Shown here piece by piece: positions 25,338 through 34,966 of a stretch of 64,000 bases of DNA; the stretch's first letter is position 1, and each line of letters opens with the position of its first letter. A program made the translations under genes and the position numbers. Below the pieces are notes generated by a model. That model did no database searches and had not been told where the DNA came from. It saw only the letters and a list, made by a program, of their open reading frames with translations. Origin of the DNA: GWB2-37-7 sp049684915 (GTDB lineage Bacteria; Bacillota; Clostridia; Lutisporales; Lutisporaceae); contig JBAVGO010000142.1 of NCBI GenBank assembly GCA_049684915.1, positions 44,528 through 108,527 of the forward strand. Direction: 5' to 3'.

Positions 25338-25357
25338 GGCAGACACGCAGGTCTGCC
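25338..25357. repeat. Small hairpin between glnS and ogt
   Basis: GGCAGAC/GTCTGCC pair over 7 bp around 6 bases. There is no T-run, so it is at most a weak terminator or processing site. Confidence 0.45.
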
Positions 25358-25365
25358 ACTACATA

Positions 25366-27021
25366 TTATTTTTTTATTTCAAAGGAGCTCTTTAGGGATA
25401 CTATCCTATTAAAAACCAACTTATCCTTTGTCGTATATTTTGAATCAACATTAAAGTAACCATGTCTCATAAACTGGAATCTCTCCTGTAGCTTAGCAGC
25501 CTTCATGTATGGTTCTACAAAGCCTTTAAGTATCTCTAAGGAGTTTGGATTTATCTCCTCTAAGAAATTCTTGCTATCGCTATCATCCGCCTCTAATATC
25601 AAAGGTTCATACAGCCTGAACTCGGCTGGTACTGCGTGCTTTGCATCAACCCAATGCAGAGTGCCCTTGACCTTTCTTGCATTGAAGCCTGAGCCGCTCT
25701 TTGTCTCTGGATCATAAGTACAATGTATTTCGGTTACATTGCCCTTCTCATCCTTTACAATCTCATTGCACTTTATGAAGTATGCATGTTTAAGTCTTAC
25801 TTCATTGCCAGGAAACAATCTAAAATACTTGTTTGGAGGATTTTCCATGAAGTCCTCCTGCTCTATATAAAGCTCTCTTGAAAACGGAATCTGTCTGCTG
25901 CCTAATTCAGGATTATCCGAATTGTTCTCTGCATCCAGCATTTCCACTTGTCCCTCAGGGTAATTAGTTATAATAACCTTAAGAGGTCTCATAACGCTTA
26001 AAATAGTCGGCACCTTTAGCTTTAAATCTTCTCTTATAAAATGCTCCAGCATTTGCACATCTACAGTGCTATTAGTCTTAGCCACACCAATTTCTCTACA
26101 GAAGCTTCTTATTGCCTCAGGAGTAAAGCCCCTTCTTCTCAAGCCTGCAATTGTAGGCATACGCGGGTCATCCCAGCTGTCTACCACTCCCTCGTCTACC
26201 AAAAGCTTAAGCTTTCTCTTGCTCATTACTGTGTTTGTCATATTAAGTCTTGCAAACTCAATTTGTTGAGGTTGACTCTTCATTTCACACTCTTTTACTA
26301 CCCAGTCATATAATGGTCTGTGATCCTCAAATTCTAGTGTACAGATGGAATGTGTAATACTTTCTATGGCATCCTCAAGAGGGTGTGCATAATCATACAT
26401 AGGATAAATACACCATTTGTCACCAGTGTTGTGATGTGTAGTATGAGCTATTCTATAAATAATAGGGTCTCTCATGTTTATATTGGGAGAAGACATGTCG
26501 ATTTTAGCCCTAAGCACCTTTTCCCCGTCTCCAAACTCACCCTTACGCATTCTGTCAAACAGCTCAAGATTTTCTTCTATACTTCTATTTCTATAAGGAC
26601 TTTCCTTACCCGGCTCTGTAAGATTTCCTCTCATTTGTCTTATTTCTTCAGGAGACAAATCACATACATATGCCTTACCCTTTTTTATTAAGAGCATAGC
26701 TCTCTCATACATTTCCTCAAAGTAATTAGAAGCATAGTACAGATTTTCCCAAGCAAAACCCAGCCACTTAACGTCTTCCATTATAGATTCAACATACTCA
26801 GTATCTTCCTTAACAGGATTTGTATCGTCAAATCTAAGGTTAGTCTTGCCCTTAAACTCATCAGCCAATTCAAAATTCAGTACGATTGATTTGGCGTGTC
26901 CTATATGAAGATAACCATTTGGCTCAGGGGGAAATCTGGTTATAACTTCCTTACGCTTGCCAGATTCTAAATCTTCAACTATAATATTTTTTATAAAATT
27001 TGAAGAAGCTTTGATTTCCAT
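25366..27021 (-). CDS. glnS: Glutaminyl-tRNA synthetase
   Basis: A 551-residue class I synthetase that charges tRNA-Gln with glutamine. The HIGH motif is in FPPEPNGYLHIGHAKSI near residue 33, and the KMSKS-type motif is MSKRKL near residue 270. The domain between has the GlnRS pattern LRFDDTNPVKEDTEYVE, and the C-terminal beta-barrel anticodon-binding domain (SRELYIEQEDFMENPPNKY) is present. Length matches bacterial GlnRS. AGAGGTG precedes the ATG. Many Firmicutes lack GlnRS and use the Glu-tRNA amidotransferase route, but some Clostridia carry glnS, probably acquired by transfer. I saw no T-box leader upstream. Confidence 0.97.
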   Translation of the reverse strand: MEIKASSNFIKNIIVEDLESGKRKEVITRFPPEPNGYLHIGHAKSIVLNFELADEFKGKTNLRFDDTNPVKEDTEYVESIMEDVKWLGFAWENLYYASNYFEEMYERAMLLIKKGKAYVCDLSPEEIRQMRGNLTEPGKESPYRNRSIEENLELFDRMRKGEFGDGEKVLRAKIDMSSPNINMRDPIIYRIAHTTHHNTGDKWCIYPMYDYAHPLEDAIESITHSICTLEFEDHRPLYDWVVKECEMKSQPQQIEFARLNMTNTVMSKRKLKLLVDEGVVDSWDDPRMPTIAGLRRRGFTPEAIRSFCREIGVAKTNSTVDVQMLEHFIREDLKLKVPTILSVMRPLKVIITNYPEGQVEMLDAENNSDNPELGSRQIPFSRELYIEQEDFMENPPNKYFRLFPGNEVRLKHAYFIKCNEIVKDEKGNVTEIHCTYDPETKSGSGFNARKVKGTLHWVDAKHAVPAEFRLYEPLILEADDSDSKNFLEEINPNSLEILKGFVEPYMKAAKLQERFQFMRHGYFNVDSKYTTKDKLVFNRIVSLKSSFEIKK

Positions 27022-27168
27022 AGAAACACCTCTTTTGAATATTTTATACAGTATACAAACTGTCTTTTTTTACTATATTTATATAATTATAATATACAGC
27101 ATAGTGTTTATTCAATAATAACTTCCCTTATATGATATCCATAGTCACTCTTGCTTATATATTATTAA

Positions 27169-28326
27169 TTATTCCTGCAAAGTATTAATCCCTCTTGTCA
27201 ACAATAGATTGATAAGTGCTATTACTGCACCTAGTATAAACACCATTTCATAACCAAACGTAGCCCATACTAGACCTCCCAGCCAAGGGACTATCATAGC
27301 AACAATATGATCTAAGCTTATGCCCATGGACAAAGTAGGAGATACATCTTCAGGACTTATAGCTATTTTATTCAGATAAGTGGCTCTAGCCATACCTGCT
27401 GCCACTAATAGCTGATCTATGATATAACATGCAGCAGTGATTATCAAAGCTGTATCTACATTTAGTCCTAGGTTCCCTGCTACAGCGTATCCCGTACATA
27501 CACCAATAAGTAATATAGCCTCCGCAGCTAGAACATATCTTTCACCCTTCTTGTCAATAAGCGTTCCTACAAAAGGTTTAAAAAACATACCTATACCTGC
27601 TATTATAAAACCCAACATTGCAAAGGTTGTAACCCCTTGGTTAAATATCTTTATAAGTACCCAAGGTCCAAAGGTAACAAATATTTGCTTTCTAGCTCCA
27701 TATAGTATGCTAAGCAAGTAAAAAAGAGTGTATCTCTTCTTTAAGAAAAATCGTTTCCCCTTAATCTTAGTCTTATTTGGCGCCATCATAAATATAAATA
27801 TGGCTGAGCCTAAGAAAGCGATTGCACCTACAGTATATGCCACTGGATAGCTTACCTTTACAAGCCTGAACAGCAATGCTGTTGCTAGGCTTGTCACAAG
27901 GAATGCAGCAGTGTTCACACCACTGATCCGCCCTAAAACCTTTCCCATACTGTTCTTGTCTGCCAGACTCATGCCTATGCTGTTTGACATAGGCAAAAAC
28001 AAATGCTGACCCATACTATATATAGTCATCCATATCATCATTGTACCAAAGCTTTTAGATAAATAACCTAGCCCCATCATACCTATAGCAGCCAATATAT
28101 TGGCTATAGCCGCTATCCTCACATCTCCTAGAGCCAACAATGCACCTGAAACCAAAACCACTAAGAATCCCGGGAACTCTCTTGGAAACTCTAAAATAGT
28201 ACGCTGCGAAACTGTTATATTAAAGGTATCATTTAAGAAATTGTTAAACACAGATGCGTCAATGCTTTGGCTTATGCCCAAAAAAGCACTGGCAATAAGA
28301 AATAATATTAAATCTCTCTTTTTCAA
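27169..28326 (-). CDS. MFS transporter
   Basis: A 385-residue membrane protein with about twelve hydrophobic helices. It has an MFS-like A motif after helix 2/3 region (SGALLALGDVRIAAIA) and a basic cytoplasmic loop in the middle (PNKTKIKGKRFFLKKRYTLF). The second half repeats the motif (GTLIDKKGERYVLAAEA). Such proteins exchange or export small solutes; no substrate can be read from sequence. The start is TTG with GGGGG 8 bases upstream. It is divergent from degV, and its 3' end is about 150 bases upstream of glnS. Confidence 0.85.
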   Translation of the reverse strand: MKKRDLILFLIASAFLGISQSIDASVFNNFLNDTFNITVSQRTILEFPREFPGFLVVLVSGALLALGDVRIAAIANILAAIGMMGLGYLSKSFGTMMIWMTIYSMGQHLFLPMSNSIGMSLADKNSMGKVLGRISGVNTAAFLVTSLATALLFRLVKVSYPVAYTVGAIAFLGSAIFIFMMAPNKTKIKGKRFFLKKRYTLFYLLSILYGARKQIFVTFGPWVLIKIFNQGVTTFAMLGFIIAGIGMFFKPFVGTLIDKKGERYVLAAEAILLIGVCTGYAVAGNLGLNVDTALIITAACYIIDQLLVAAGMARATYLNKIAISPEDVSPTLSMGISLDHIVAMIVPWLGGLVWATFGYEMVFILGAVIALINLLLTRGINTLQE

Positions 28327-28488
28327 CTTTGTACCCCCACAAAATTATATTATAGCTCTTTTATCATTCTGTAGCATACATATAAATAAAGGAAAACGTT
28401 AGTTCTAAACATATAGCTTCTACTTATAATATAATAGCATAATAAAAGTTTTAAAATCAGCTATGAACTAAATTTATTTGAAAATAGC

Positions 28489-28517
28489 TTGTTAAAATCT
28501 AAACAGTAGACTATATT
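28489..28517 (+). promoter_or_regulatory. Promoter of the degV gene
   Basis: TTGTTA (28489-28494) and TATATT (28512-28517) are 17 bases apart, about 60 bases before the ATG. Confidence 0.6.
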
Positions 28518-28578
28518 ATTTACTTTTTACTAATAAGATAGTAACATATATATAAAGCTACTAGAAAGGAAAAATTTT

Positions 28579-29427
28579 ATGAAAAAAGTTAAATTATTTA
28601 CTGACAGCACCTGTGATTTGACAGATGAAATTTTGAAAAAATACGATATATCAATGGTTCCACTATATGTGCATTTCAATGAAGATACATTTAAGGATAG
28701 AGAGGAAATAAATACAACAGAATTATATCAGAAGGTAGTGGAGTATGATACTCTTCCAATGACTGCTGCCCCTTCTCCTGGAGATTTCTACAATGCGTTT
28801 AAACCCTTTGTGGACGAAGGAAGAGAGATATTGTTTATAGGTATTTCTTCTTTGATTTCCTCTACGGTTCAAAATGCAACCATTGCCAAAAACGACTTAG
28901 AAGCTGCTAGTATTGAAATCGTGGACACTTATAACCTGTCTACAGGCGAAGGCTTGATACTTCTAAAAGCAGCAAACTATATTGAAGAAGGCTTAGTCCT
29001 AAAGGAAATAGGAGAAAAACTTAGAGGCTTTGTACCAAAGCTTCAATCCAGCTTCGTAGTAGATACCTTGGATTATCTACACAAGGGAGGCAGATGCTCT
29101 GCAATACAACTTTTTTTTAGCAGTGTCCTGAAAATTCGTCCTATTATCAAGATAGTAGAGGGTAAGATGGCAGTTGGAGAAAAGGTTCGCGGAAAAATGG
29201 AGAAGGCACTGGATCTTATGATAGAAGATGTATTATCAAGAAAAGGCAGAATAGACTCCAATAGAATATTCCTGACTCACTCTATGGCTCAAGCTAGTGT
29301 AGATTATGTAAAAGCAGCTTTGGAGAAAGAGCTGGATAATCCAGAGATTATTATTACAGAAACAGGCTGTGTAGTAGCCAGCCATTGTGGCAAGGGCACC
29401 TTAGGCGTCCTTTATATGGAAGAATAA
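28579..29427 (+). CDS. DegV family fatty-acid-binding protein
   Basis: A 282-residue cytosolic lipid-binding protein of the DegV/FakB family. It has the N-terminal KLFTDSTCDLTDEIL, the fatty-acid cradle pattern TAAPSPGDFYNAF, SSLISSTVQNA and the conserved DTLDYLHKGGRCSAIQ. FakB proteins present exogenous fatty acids to the FakA kinase; whether this paralogue does so is unknown. AGAAAGGAAA precedes the ATG. It stands alone between its promoter and a 13-bp stem terminator. Confidence 0.92.
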   Translation: MKKVKLFTDSTCDLTDEILKKYDISMVPLYVHFNEDTFKDREEINTTELYQKVVEYDTLPMTAAPSPGDFYNAFKPFVDEGREILFIGISSLISSTVQNATIAKNDLEAASIEIVDTYNLSTGEGLILLKAANYIEEGLVLKEIGEKLRGFVPKLQSSFVVDTLDYLHKGGRCSAIQLFFSSVLKIRPIIKIVEGKMAVGEKVRGKMEKALDLMIEDVLSRKGRIDSNRIFLTHSMAQASVDYVKAALEKELDNPEIIITETGCVVASHCGKGTLGVLYMEE

Positions 29428-29462
29428 TATTATAACGCTATAATTTATAAATAATTATAAAA

Positions 29463-29505
29463 GCAAATGGTGTGTTTTGTTTAGACACACCATTTGCCTT
29501 TTTAA
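29463..29505 (+). terminator. Terminator of the degV gene
   Basis: Stem GCAAATGGTGTGT/ACACACCATTTGC (29463-29475 with 29485-29497) is followed by CTTTTT. Confidence 0.85.
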
Positions 29506-29577
29506 TTATTTACTATATGTTCTGTCAAAATAGCCTTCTGTATATGCTACAGGCTTGCTTTCATCTTTCCTCCAAAT

Positions 29578-30684
29578 TTACAATATAAACTTTATTGTTA
29601 GCATACCAACTACTAACAGCAAAGCAAGCAGTCCAAAATTCAACGAATAGAATAGCTTATTATACCGTTTTCTACTATATTCCTTAATATAAAGCTTATA
29701 GGATATAAGGTTTGCCAGCGACGCCACCATAGTACCCAAGCCCCCTATAGATACCCCCAATAATAATGCCCTATAGTGATTGGTAAAGGCTGATAATAAT
29801 ATAGCAGCAGGCACATTGCTAATTACCTGTGATAATAGTGACGAGGTAACCAGCACATGAATGGGTGAAGTCAAGAGTGCTTCTGCCCAAGTCTTTATAA
29901 ACTCCATATGGGTTACATTGTTTACAAACAAGAAGAAAAATACAAAGGTACCCAAAAGGTAATAATCAATTTTACTAAAAAGCTGACGATCCAGCAAAAT
30001 AAATAATACAATAGTAATCAAAGTCGTAATTCTATAATCCAAAATCCTTATAATAGATAGTAAAATCACCACAAATAAGACCATATATATTGCTATTTTT
30101 TTCTTATTTGTAATGTTTATAGCTTCTTTGTTAAATTTAAGCTCGCTGCCTTTATTAAAAAAGTTTATTATAAATAACATCGTCATTCCAGTTACAGCAA
30201 AAATTGATGTAATGCCAAAAAACTGAGAGGTAGGTATCTTATAGAAAGCATAAAGGTATAGATTCTGTGGATTGCCAAAGGGTGTCAGGCTACTTCCTAT
30301 ATTGGCGGCTGCAGTCTCAAGTATAATCAGCCTATAGGGGTCAAAGGAAGCTTTTTTCGCCATGACTATAGTCAGAGGAATTACAGTAAGTAATGCCACA
30401 TCATTAGTCACCAGCATAGCAATTAAGGCTGTAGTAGCTATCATGGCAGCGGTGATTTTCCTTGTACTGCCAAAGCTCACTAAGGCTTTTAGAGCTATCT
30501 TATCCAGAAGCTTGTACTTTTCTAAGGCTAGACTAATGAGCATCAGATCGAACAAAGCTGTAATGACCTTCCAATCTATAGCATCTATATCTGGTAGTCT
30601 AAAAAAGCATGTTAAAGCTGTCAAAGCCATGACTATAAAGAAAAGTGCTTCTTCCCTTAACTTTGTCTCAATTGTATTTAGCAT
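29578..30684 (-). CDS. SLC13/ArsB-NhaD superfamily anion permease
   Basis: A 368-residue membrane protein with ten to eleven hydrophobic helices. It has the two superfamily hallmark regions: TNDVALLTVIPLTIVMAKK in the first half, and LLSQVISNVPAAILLSAF in the second. ETAAANIGSSLTPFGNPQNL is a strongly conserved re-entrant loop motif of the ion-transporter (IT) superfamily. Substrate could be a dicarboxylate, arsenite or sodium/proton exchange and is not determined. A GGAG site lies about 13 bases before the ATG, a little far. In the same frame after its stop are 22 more sense codons, which may be chance. Confidence 0.82.
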   Translation of the reverse strand: MLNTIETKLREEALFFIVMALTALTCFFRLPDIDAIDWKVITALFDLMLISLALEKYKLLDKIALKALVSFGSTRKITAAMIATTALIAMLVTNDVALLTVIPLTIVMAKKASFDPYRLIILETAAANIGSSLTPFGNPQNLYLYAFYKIPTSQFFGITSIFAVTGMTMLFIINFFNKGSELKFNKEAINITNKKKIAIYMVLFVVILLSIIRILDYRITTLITIVLFILLDRQLFSKIDYYLLGTFVFFFLFVNNVTHMEFIKTWAEALLTSPIHVLVTSSLLSQVISNVPAAILLSAFTNHYRALLLGVSIGGLGTMVASLANLISYKLYIKEYSRKRYNKLFYSLNFGLLALLLVVGMLTIKFIL

Positions 30685-30754
30685 TTTTCATCTTCAGCTC
30701 CTTTTTTACATACACTTATAATTTTAGCATAATATTTATTACATAAAAGTAAAA

Positions 30755-30786
30755 TTAAAAGCAACCATTTATAAAGGTTGCTTTTA
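30755..30786 (-). terminator. Terminator of the flavodoxin gene
   Basis: TAAAAGCAACC pairs with GGTTGCTTTTA, followed on the minus strand by a T-rich tail. Confidence 0.75.
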
Positions 30787-30806
30787 AATATGATATTCAT
30801 CTTATG

Positions 30807-31283
30807 TTATTTATATAGTCTCGCAATATCCTGTGCCTGTGCAATCAATGCTTCCTCACTGGTTCCGCTGGTTTTAAATCCATGGTGTGTAAGCACTCTG
30901 CCGCCCTTTTTATTTATCCTATCAGTCAACATTACTGATGCCTTTTTATCGTCTCCACCAGCTGCAGAGAATAAGAGTACTACATTCTTATCCTTAAAGT
31001 CTATCTTCGATATGAAGGAGTTAATCGCAGGCACCGGGCTTGATGCCCAAACAGGTGTAGCAATTATAATCAAATCCTTGTCAGTAAAGTCCACATTTAG
31101 TGGTTCTATATCGCTTTCCTTACCCCTCATAGCAGCTAATCCGCCCATAAAATATGCTCCTAAAATACTTCTTTTCTTTTTCTCTTTTATTTCCTTTACC
31201 TCACATTGTAGTTCCTCTGCCATGCTTTTAGTTATTAAACCTGTTTTTCCTGTATAGGAATAAAACACTATAATTGGTTTCAT
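30807..31283 (-). CDS. Flavodoxin-like protein
   Basis: A 158-residue FMN-binding electron carrier or flavodoxin-like oxidoreductase. The phosphate-binding loop is in VFYSYTGKTGLI at residues 6-17. An isoalloxazine-contact loop is visible at IIATPVWASSPVPAI, and a later loop at LFSAAGGDDKKA. The loop motif S-Y-T-G-K-T fits the flavodoxin consensus. GGAGGG precedes the ATG. It sits downstream of the phosphodiesterase gene and upstream of the permease gene but has its own terminator. Its redox partner is unknown; the hydrogenase system elsewhere in the window is one possible source of electrons. Confidence 0.9.
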   Translation of the reverse strand: MKPIIVFYSYTGKTGLITKSMAEELQCEVKEIKEKKKRSILGAYFMGGLAAMRGKESDIEPLNVDFTDKDLIIIATPVWASSPVPAINSFISKIDFKDKNVVLLFSAAGGDDKKASVMLTDRINKKGGRVLTHHGFKTSGTSEEALIAQAQDIARLYK

Positions 31284-31375
31284 AAGCTACCACCCTCCAA
31301 TATATCATTTTATACTTGCTTCCATATTTTCCTTAATTATACTCCGTTTATACTAAACTGTGCAAGCAATCAATA

Positions 31376-32683
31376 TTATATATCTAATAATTCATATAAA
31401 ACTCTGCCATCAGCTTCTTTCAGCTCTAGACCCAAAAGTCCAGCCATAGTTGGCCCTTCGTCTATCAAGTTCATCTTATCAATAACCACACCCTTTTTTA
31501 TCCCTTTGCCAGAAGCTAAAAAAACAGTAGTATAGTCTGGCTTGTAAGGTGAGTAACCATGAGTGTTAATCGTTACATGAGGTACCTTGCCCGCTTCTCC
31601 CTGTTGTATCTGTCTTATCAAGTCTCCTTCCATTTCATCAAGAAAGTAGTATCCCTTTTTTGCTTCCAGCATGAAGATACAGTTAGGATCAGCTCCAAGC
31701 TCAGAGGCTTGTTCTCCTGTATATATGGTTTCTATACAATTATTTCTGTGGTTAAATTCATTGATAAGTAATAAAAGCTCCTGCTTTAGCTTTTGGTCTC
31801 TCTTATCCTTTGCATATACATAAGTTGAACCGTCACAGTTCTTGCATATTGCACTATAGGAACTTACCTTACCTTTTTTATCAGCTATAATATAGCCCTT
31901 TTCTTTCAATAGCACATTCAGGTTGATTATTTTATCCTCGTCTAAGCTGCTGTGGTCTCCTAGCACAATTACTGTGCTGTTTTCATAAATTCCGCTCTCC
32001 TTAAGCACTGCAATTATCTCACCCAGCCTTGCATCATGTCTCTCCAAGGCAGCTTTTGCTTCATTTGAGTCAAAACCGTTATAATGTCTCATGGTATCCA
32101 AATCTGTAAAATGTACCAATGTAACGCCAGGTTTTTTATTTCTAAGAGTGTCTAGCAAAGCTTGATGTATGAAATTATCCAGGTTTGGCTGTTTTATGCC
32201 CTTTCTCAAGTGCCCAAACCTCTTGTTCATAACAAATTGATAGTAACGTGAACCATTTAGCAAGGATACTAATATCTGACTTTGCCACGGTCTGTTTGCA
32301 AATATCTCTGGCATATTGTAATGTATCTTAGCCCCTGCTGTTACTGGCCAAAGCAAAGCAGCTACGGTCATGCCTTGTTTTATAGCTAAGTCATATAGGG
32401 TTTTTGACTTTATATATTTTTGATGCCAATACCAGTCAGGAGATTCCCTTCCCGACTGCAAAAGTGTGTTGTTAATTATTCCATGACGCTTTGGATACTG
32501 CCCCGTAACTATAGTAGTATGGGCAGGATAGGTAAGAGTAGGATATATACTGTAGACCTGTTTACAGTAGCTAGCCCCTTCAATATAACTCTTAAAATTT
32601 GGCAGCTTAGATATAGCATCAAAATCTATTGTAGACAATCCATCAAAGGATATTACAATTAGGTGTTCCGTTAATCTATTCAT
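31376..32683 (-). CDS. Alkaline-phosphatase superfamily phosphodiesterase / nucleotide pyrophosphatase
   Basis: A 435-residue metal-dependent hydrolase of the type I phosphodiesterase/nucleotide pyrophosphatase family. Metal ligands and nucleophile are visible: Asp in VISFDGL (about residue 12), the catalytic Thr in YPTLTYPAHTTIVTG, the FTDLDTMRHYNG segment, the Asp-His pair in VLGDHSSLD and a late His in INTHGY. No signal peptide is present, so it is probably cytoplasmic. GGGGGG precedes the ATG. It probably cleaves nucleotide or phospholipid-derived phosphodiesters; the substrate cannot be read from sequence. Confidence 0.88.
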   Translation of the reverse strand: MNRLTEHLIVISFDGLSTIDFDAISKLPNFKSYIEGASYCKQVYSIYPTLTYPAHTTIVTGQYPKRHGIINNTLLQSGRESPDWYWHQKYIKSKTLYDLAIKQGMTVAALLWPVTAGAKIHYNMPEIFANRPWQSQILVSLLNGSRYYQFVMNKRFGHLRKGIKQPNLDNFIHQALLDTLRNKKPGVTLVHFTDLDTMRHYNGFDSNEAKAALERHDARLGEIIAVLKESGIYENSTVIVLGDHSSLDEDKIINLNVLLKEKGYIIADKKGKVSSYSAICKNCDGSTYVYAKDKRDQKLKQELLLLINEFNHRNNCIETIYTGEQASELGADPNCIFMLEAKKGYYFLDEMEGDLIRQIQQGEAGKVPHVTINTHGYSPYKPDYTTVFLASGKGIKKGVVIDKMNLIDEGPTMAGLLGLELKEADGRVLYELLDI

Positions 32684-32693
32684 TTTGCCCCCC

Positions 32694-32726
32694 TTAAGCT
32701 ATATATTCTCTATTAAGCTATATATT
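32694..32726. repeat. Short direct repeat (two 14-bp units)
   Basis: TTAAGCTATATATT occurs at 32694-32707 and again at 32713-32726, 19 bp apart, just upstream of the phosphodiesterase gene. Confidence 0.5.
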
Positions 32727-32779
32727 AATTATATGTTATACTTCGCTGAAGATAAATATCAGATTCATCTCTTTTGGGA

Positions 32780-32825
32780 CACAAAAAAATAAGATAGTTC
32801 CTGCGATTACATATCTCAGGAACTA
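32780..32825 (-). terminator. Terminator of the HD-domain gene
   Basis: TAGTTCCTG/CAGGAACTA (32795-32803 with 32817-32825) is followed on the minus strand by TCTTATTTTTTT. Confidence 0.8.
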
Positions 32826-32840
32826 AACTGTAAGCACATT

Positions 32841-33401
32841 CTATCCTGCAAGACCTAATTCTGCTGCCGCTGCCTTCATCCCCTCTATTGTCCAGAGAAT
32901 GACTGTATCCAGCTCCATTCCCAACATATCGCAGCCTGCAAGTATTACTTCACGGTTAACTCCAGCAGCAAAGCTAGATGTTTTGAATTTTTTCTTAACT
33001 GATTTAACTTCAAGATCAAGTATGCTCTTACTTGGGCGCATATAAACTGCCGCCGTTATAAGTCCCGTTAGCTCGTCTATGGTATAAAGAACCTTCTCCA
33101 TCTTGAGTATTGGTTCTACATCAATACATAATTTCCAGCCATGAGAAATTACAGCATGAATAATATCTTCGTCTAAGCCTTCTTTCTCCATTATCTCTTT
33201 AGCCTTATGACAGTGCTCTTTAGGATAAAGCTCATAATCAATATCATGAAGCAGTCCTATGTTTCCCCAATATTCCTCATCTTCCCCAAACTGACGGGCA
33301 AAATAGCGCATAACAGCTTCAACTGCAAGCCCATGTTTGATCAAATTATCGCTTTTGTTATACTTTGTAAATAACTCATATGCTTCCTGCCGTGTTTTCA
33401 T
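32841..33401 (-). CDS. HD-domain (HDIG-type) hydrolase
   Basis: A 186-residue protein with metal-binding HD motifs: HGLAVEAVMRYFA, the central LLHDIDYELYP (His-Asp pair near residue 54) and VISHGWKL. The family includes phosphohydrolases of nucleotides and tRNA-processing domains; this short single-domain type is uncharacterised. AAGGAGG precedes the ATG. It is a monocistronic gene with its own terminator. Confidence 0.85.
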   Translation of the reverse strand: MKTRQEAYELFTKYNKSDNLIKHGLAVEAVMRYFARQFGEDEEYWGNIGLLHDIDYELYPKEHCHKAKEIMEKEGLDEDIIHAVISHGWKLCIDVEPILKMEKVLYTIDELTGLITAAVYMRPSKSILDLEVKSVKKKFKTSSFAAGVNREVILAGCDMLGMELDTVILWTIEGMKAAAAELGLAG

Positions 33402-33495
33402 AATCTTATCCTCCTTGTTTAGCTTACTTTCATTTTACAATCAAATAAGCTATTTGTCCAAACCTCTATGGTGTTAGTATCTTCACAATATACTG

Positions 33496-34755
33496 TTACA
33501 TGCCTGCGGGATTATTAACTATACCTACAAACAAAACTACACCATTATTAGATGTAATCGCAAAAATAAATGGTCTGTCTAAAATCATTTCTGCTATTTT
33601 TCCATTTGGAGGTGCTGAGCCTGCAAAATCTATTTGTGTAAATGCTGCGGCTTCTACTCCATTTTCATCAATTGCAATATGTGTTTGTTGTTTAATACCT
33701 GAGATGAAGGCTTTATCATCTGTAATGCCCTTGAAATCAGCATCACCTTTAAAGGCGGTTACAACACCCATAGTCTTAATAATCTCTTTTAAATCAAGAC
33801 CATTACCAAATGAGAACTTAGGTATCTGAAATATTACCTTCCCACTTTCAATATTTTCAGTATTGAAAAGCGAAGCAACTTTTTGGGGGGTAGCGAGCAA
33901 GTCATCTATGCTCACACCCTTATCTGGGAGGATAAACACCATATTGCCTGAATTCTTAAGACCAAGGGATGAGCTAGTGAACCCTTCACCATCTAAATAT
34001 CCATGAGTAAGATATGTTCTATTCATAAAATCACATTCTATTTCACTGCCATCACTCAAATAAAAGGTGTCAGGCTCTGAATAATCTTTATTAAACTTAT
34101 CTACCCATTCATCTTTGAAATAGATAGTATTGATAATGGACATTATTTGCTCTTGGTCAACATTTATCTTTGGAGCTAGTATCCCATTAGTATTTTTAGA
34201 TATCCATTGGCTCATAAGCTCAGCTGCATTGTCATCAGTAAAATCAATATTGTGTATAGATGCATAAAAGTTTTGAACTGCATTGGTTATAAATGCATCT
34301 TTAAAAGCCATATCTTTTTTTAGCCATAATGAATTCGCAATCTTTAGCTTACCTATCTTATTATCAGTATACAACAGCCTGTATAGATTACTGTTTTGCG
34401 TGGATAGAAAGTCTGTTCCTTTTCCGCTTAAGCCCAGAACAGAAAGTATCTCATCTTGAGTTGCACCATTTGCTCCTGTAGCTGCAAGTGATAATGTCAT
34501 ATAAAGACTTGTAGGTGAAAAACTTATATTTTCAGGCTGACTGCTTAGAATTTTTGATGCAATACTATAGGAAAAACCATTCAACGCCTCTAAATAACTA
34601 TCATCTATTGGATTTTCCTCTCTGACAGTCCTTAGACTATCGTAATCATTAAACGAAATACTGTTAGGGTAAACAGGGTCTTTTAAATTGTTGCTGCAAG
34701 CTACCAGATTTGCCATTACTATAATACACATAGCAAAAGTTCGTATCATTTTCAT
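33496..34755 (-). CDS. Serpin-family lipoprotein (serine protease inhibitor)
   Basis: A 419-residue secreted serpin. The N-terminus is a lipoprotein signal with the lipobox LVAC (Cys about residue 20), so it should be anchored to the outer face of the membrane. The serpin fold follows, from SFSPTSLYMTLSLAATGANG near residue 80, with IANSLWLKKDM and the shutter/breach-like FILPDKGVSIDDLL. The hinge of the reactive loop is DENGVEAAAFTQIDF, small residues typical of inhibitory serpins, and the C-terminal RPFIFAITSNNGVVLFVGIV matches the family. Bacterial serpins are uncommon and protect cells from proteases of host or competitors, or protect secreted enzymes. The target is unknown. Confidence 0.93.
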   Translation of the reverse strand: MKMIRTFAMCIIVMANLVACSNNLKDPVYPNSISFNDYDSLRTVREENPIDDSYLEALNGFSYSIASKILSSQPENISFSPTSLYMTLSLAATGANGATQDEILSVLGLSGKGTDFLSTQNSNLYRLLYTDNKIGKLKIANSLWLKKDMAFKDAFITNAVQNFYASIHNIDFTDDNAAELMSQWISKNTNGILAPKINVDQEQIMSIINTIYFKDEWVDKFNKDYSEPDTFYLSDGSEIECDFMNRTYLTHGYLDGEGFTSSSLGLKNSGNMVFILPDKGVSIDDLLATPQKVASLFNTENIESGKVIFQIPKFSFGNGLDLKEIIKTMGVVTAFKGDADFKGITDDKAFISGIKQQTHIAIDENGVEAAAFTQIDFAGSAPPNGKIAEMILDRPFIFAITSNNGVVLFVGIVNNPAGM

Positions 34756-34933
34756 AAAATCACTCCTCGTTTTAACAGACGATATTTAGTGGGAATTCGT
34801 TCCATACTTATCTCAGAATAATAGATACTCAAAAATTACTATAGACCAACCCTTCGGCTGATCTATGTAAAAATACTAACCTATTCATCTGTATCGATCT
34901 TTGCCAGATGGACAAAAATATATACACTCCAAC

Positions 34934-34966
34934 ACAAAAGAGACTGTGCTAGTTATTCTCTTTTGT
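34934..34966 (-). terminator. Terminator overlapping the end of the Na/Pi cotransporter gene
   Basis: ACAAAAGAGA/TCTCTTTTGT (34934-34943 with 34957-34966) forms a 10-bp stem over the stop codon; the minus-strand tail is TTTTGTGTT. Confidence 0.65.

Noticed and set aside
27022..27168. T-box leader before glnS
   Set aside because: No AGGGTGGNACCGCG-type core is present on the minus strand.
29506..29577. 22 sense codons in frame after the stop of the anion permease gene
   Set aside because: Could be readthrough or a decayed tail, but there is no readthrough signal and the stretch is too short to judge.
32694..32726. Short TTAAGCTATATATT direct repeat as a mobile-element target duplication
   Set aside because: Only 19 bp apart with no insertion between; a simple local duplication in AT-rich DNA is enough.
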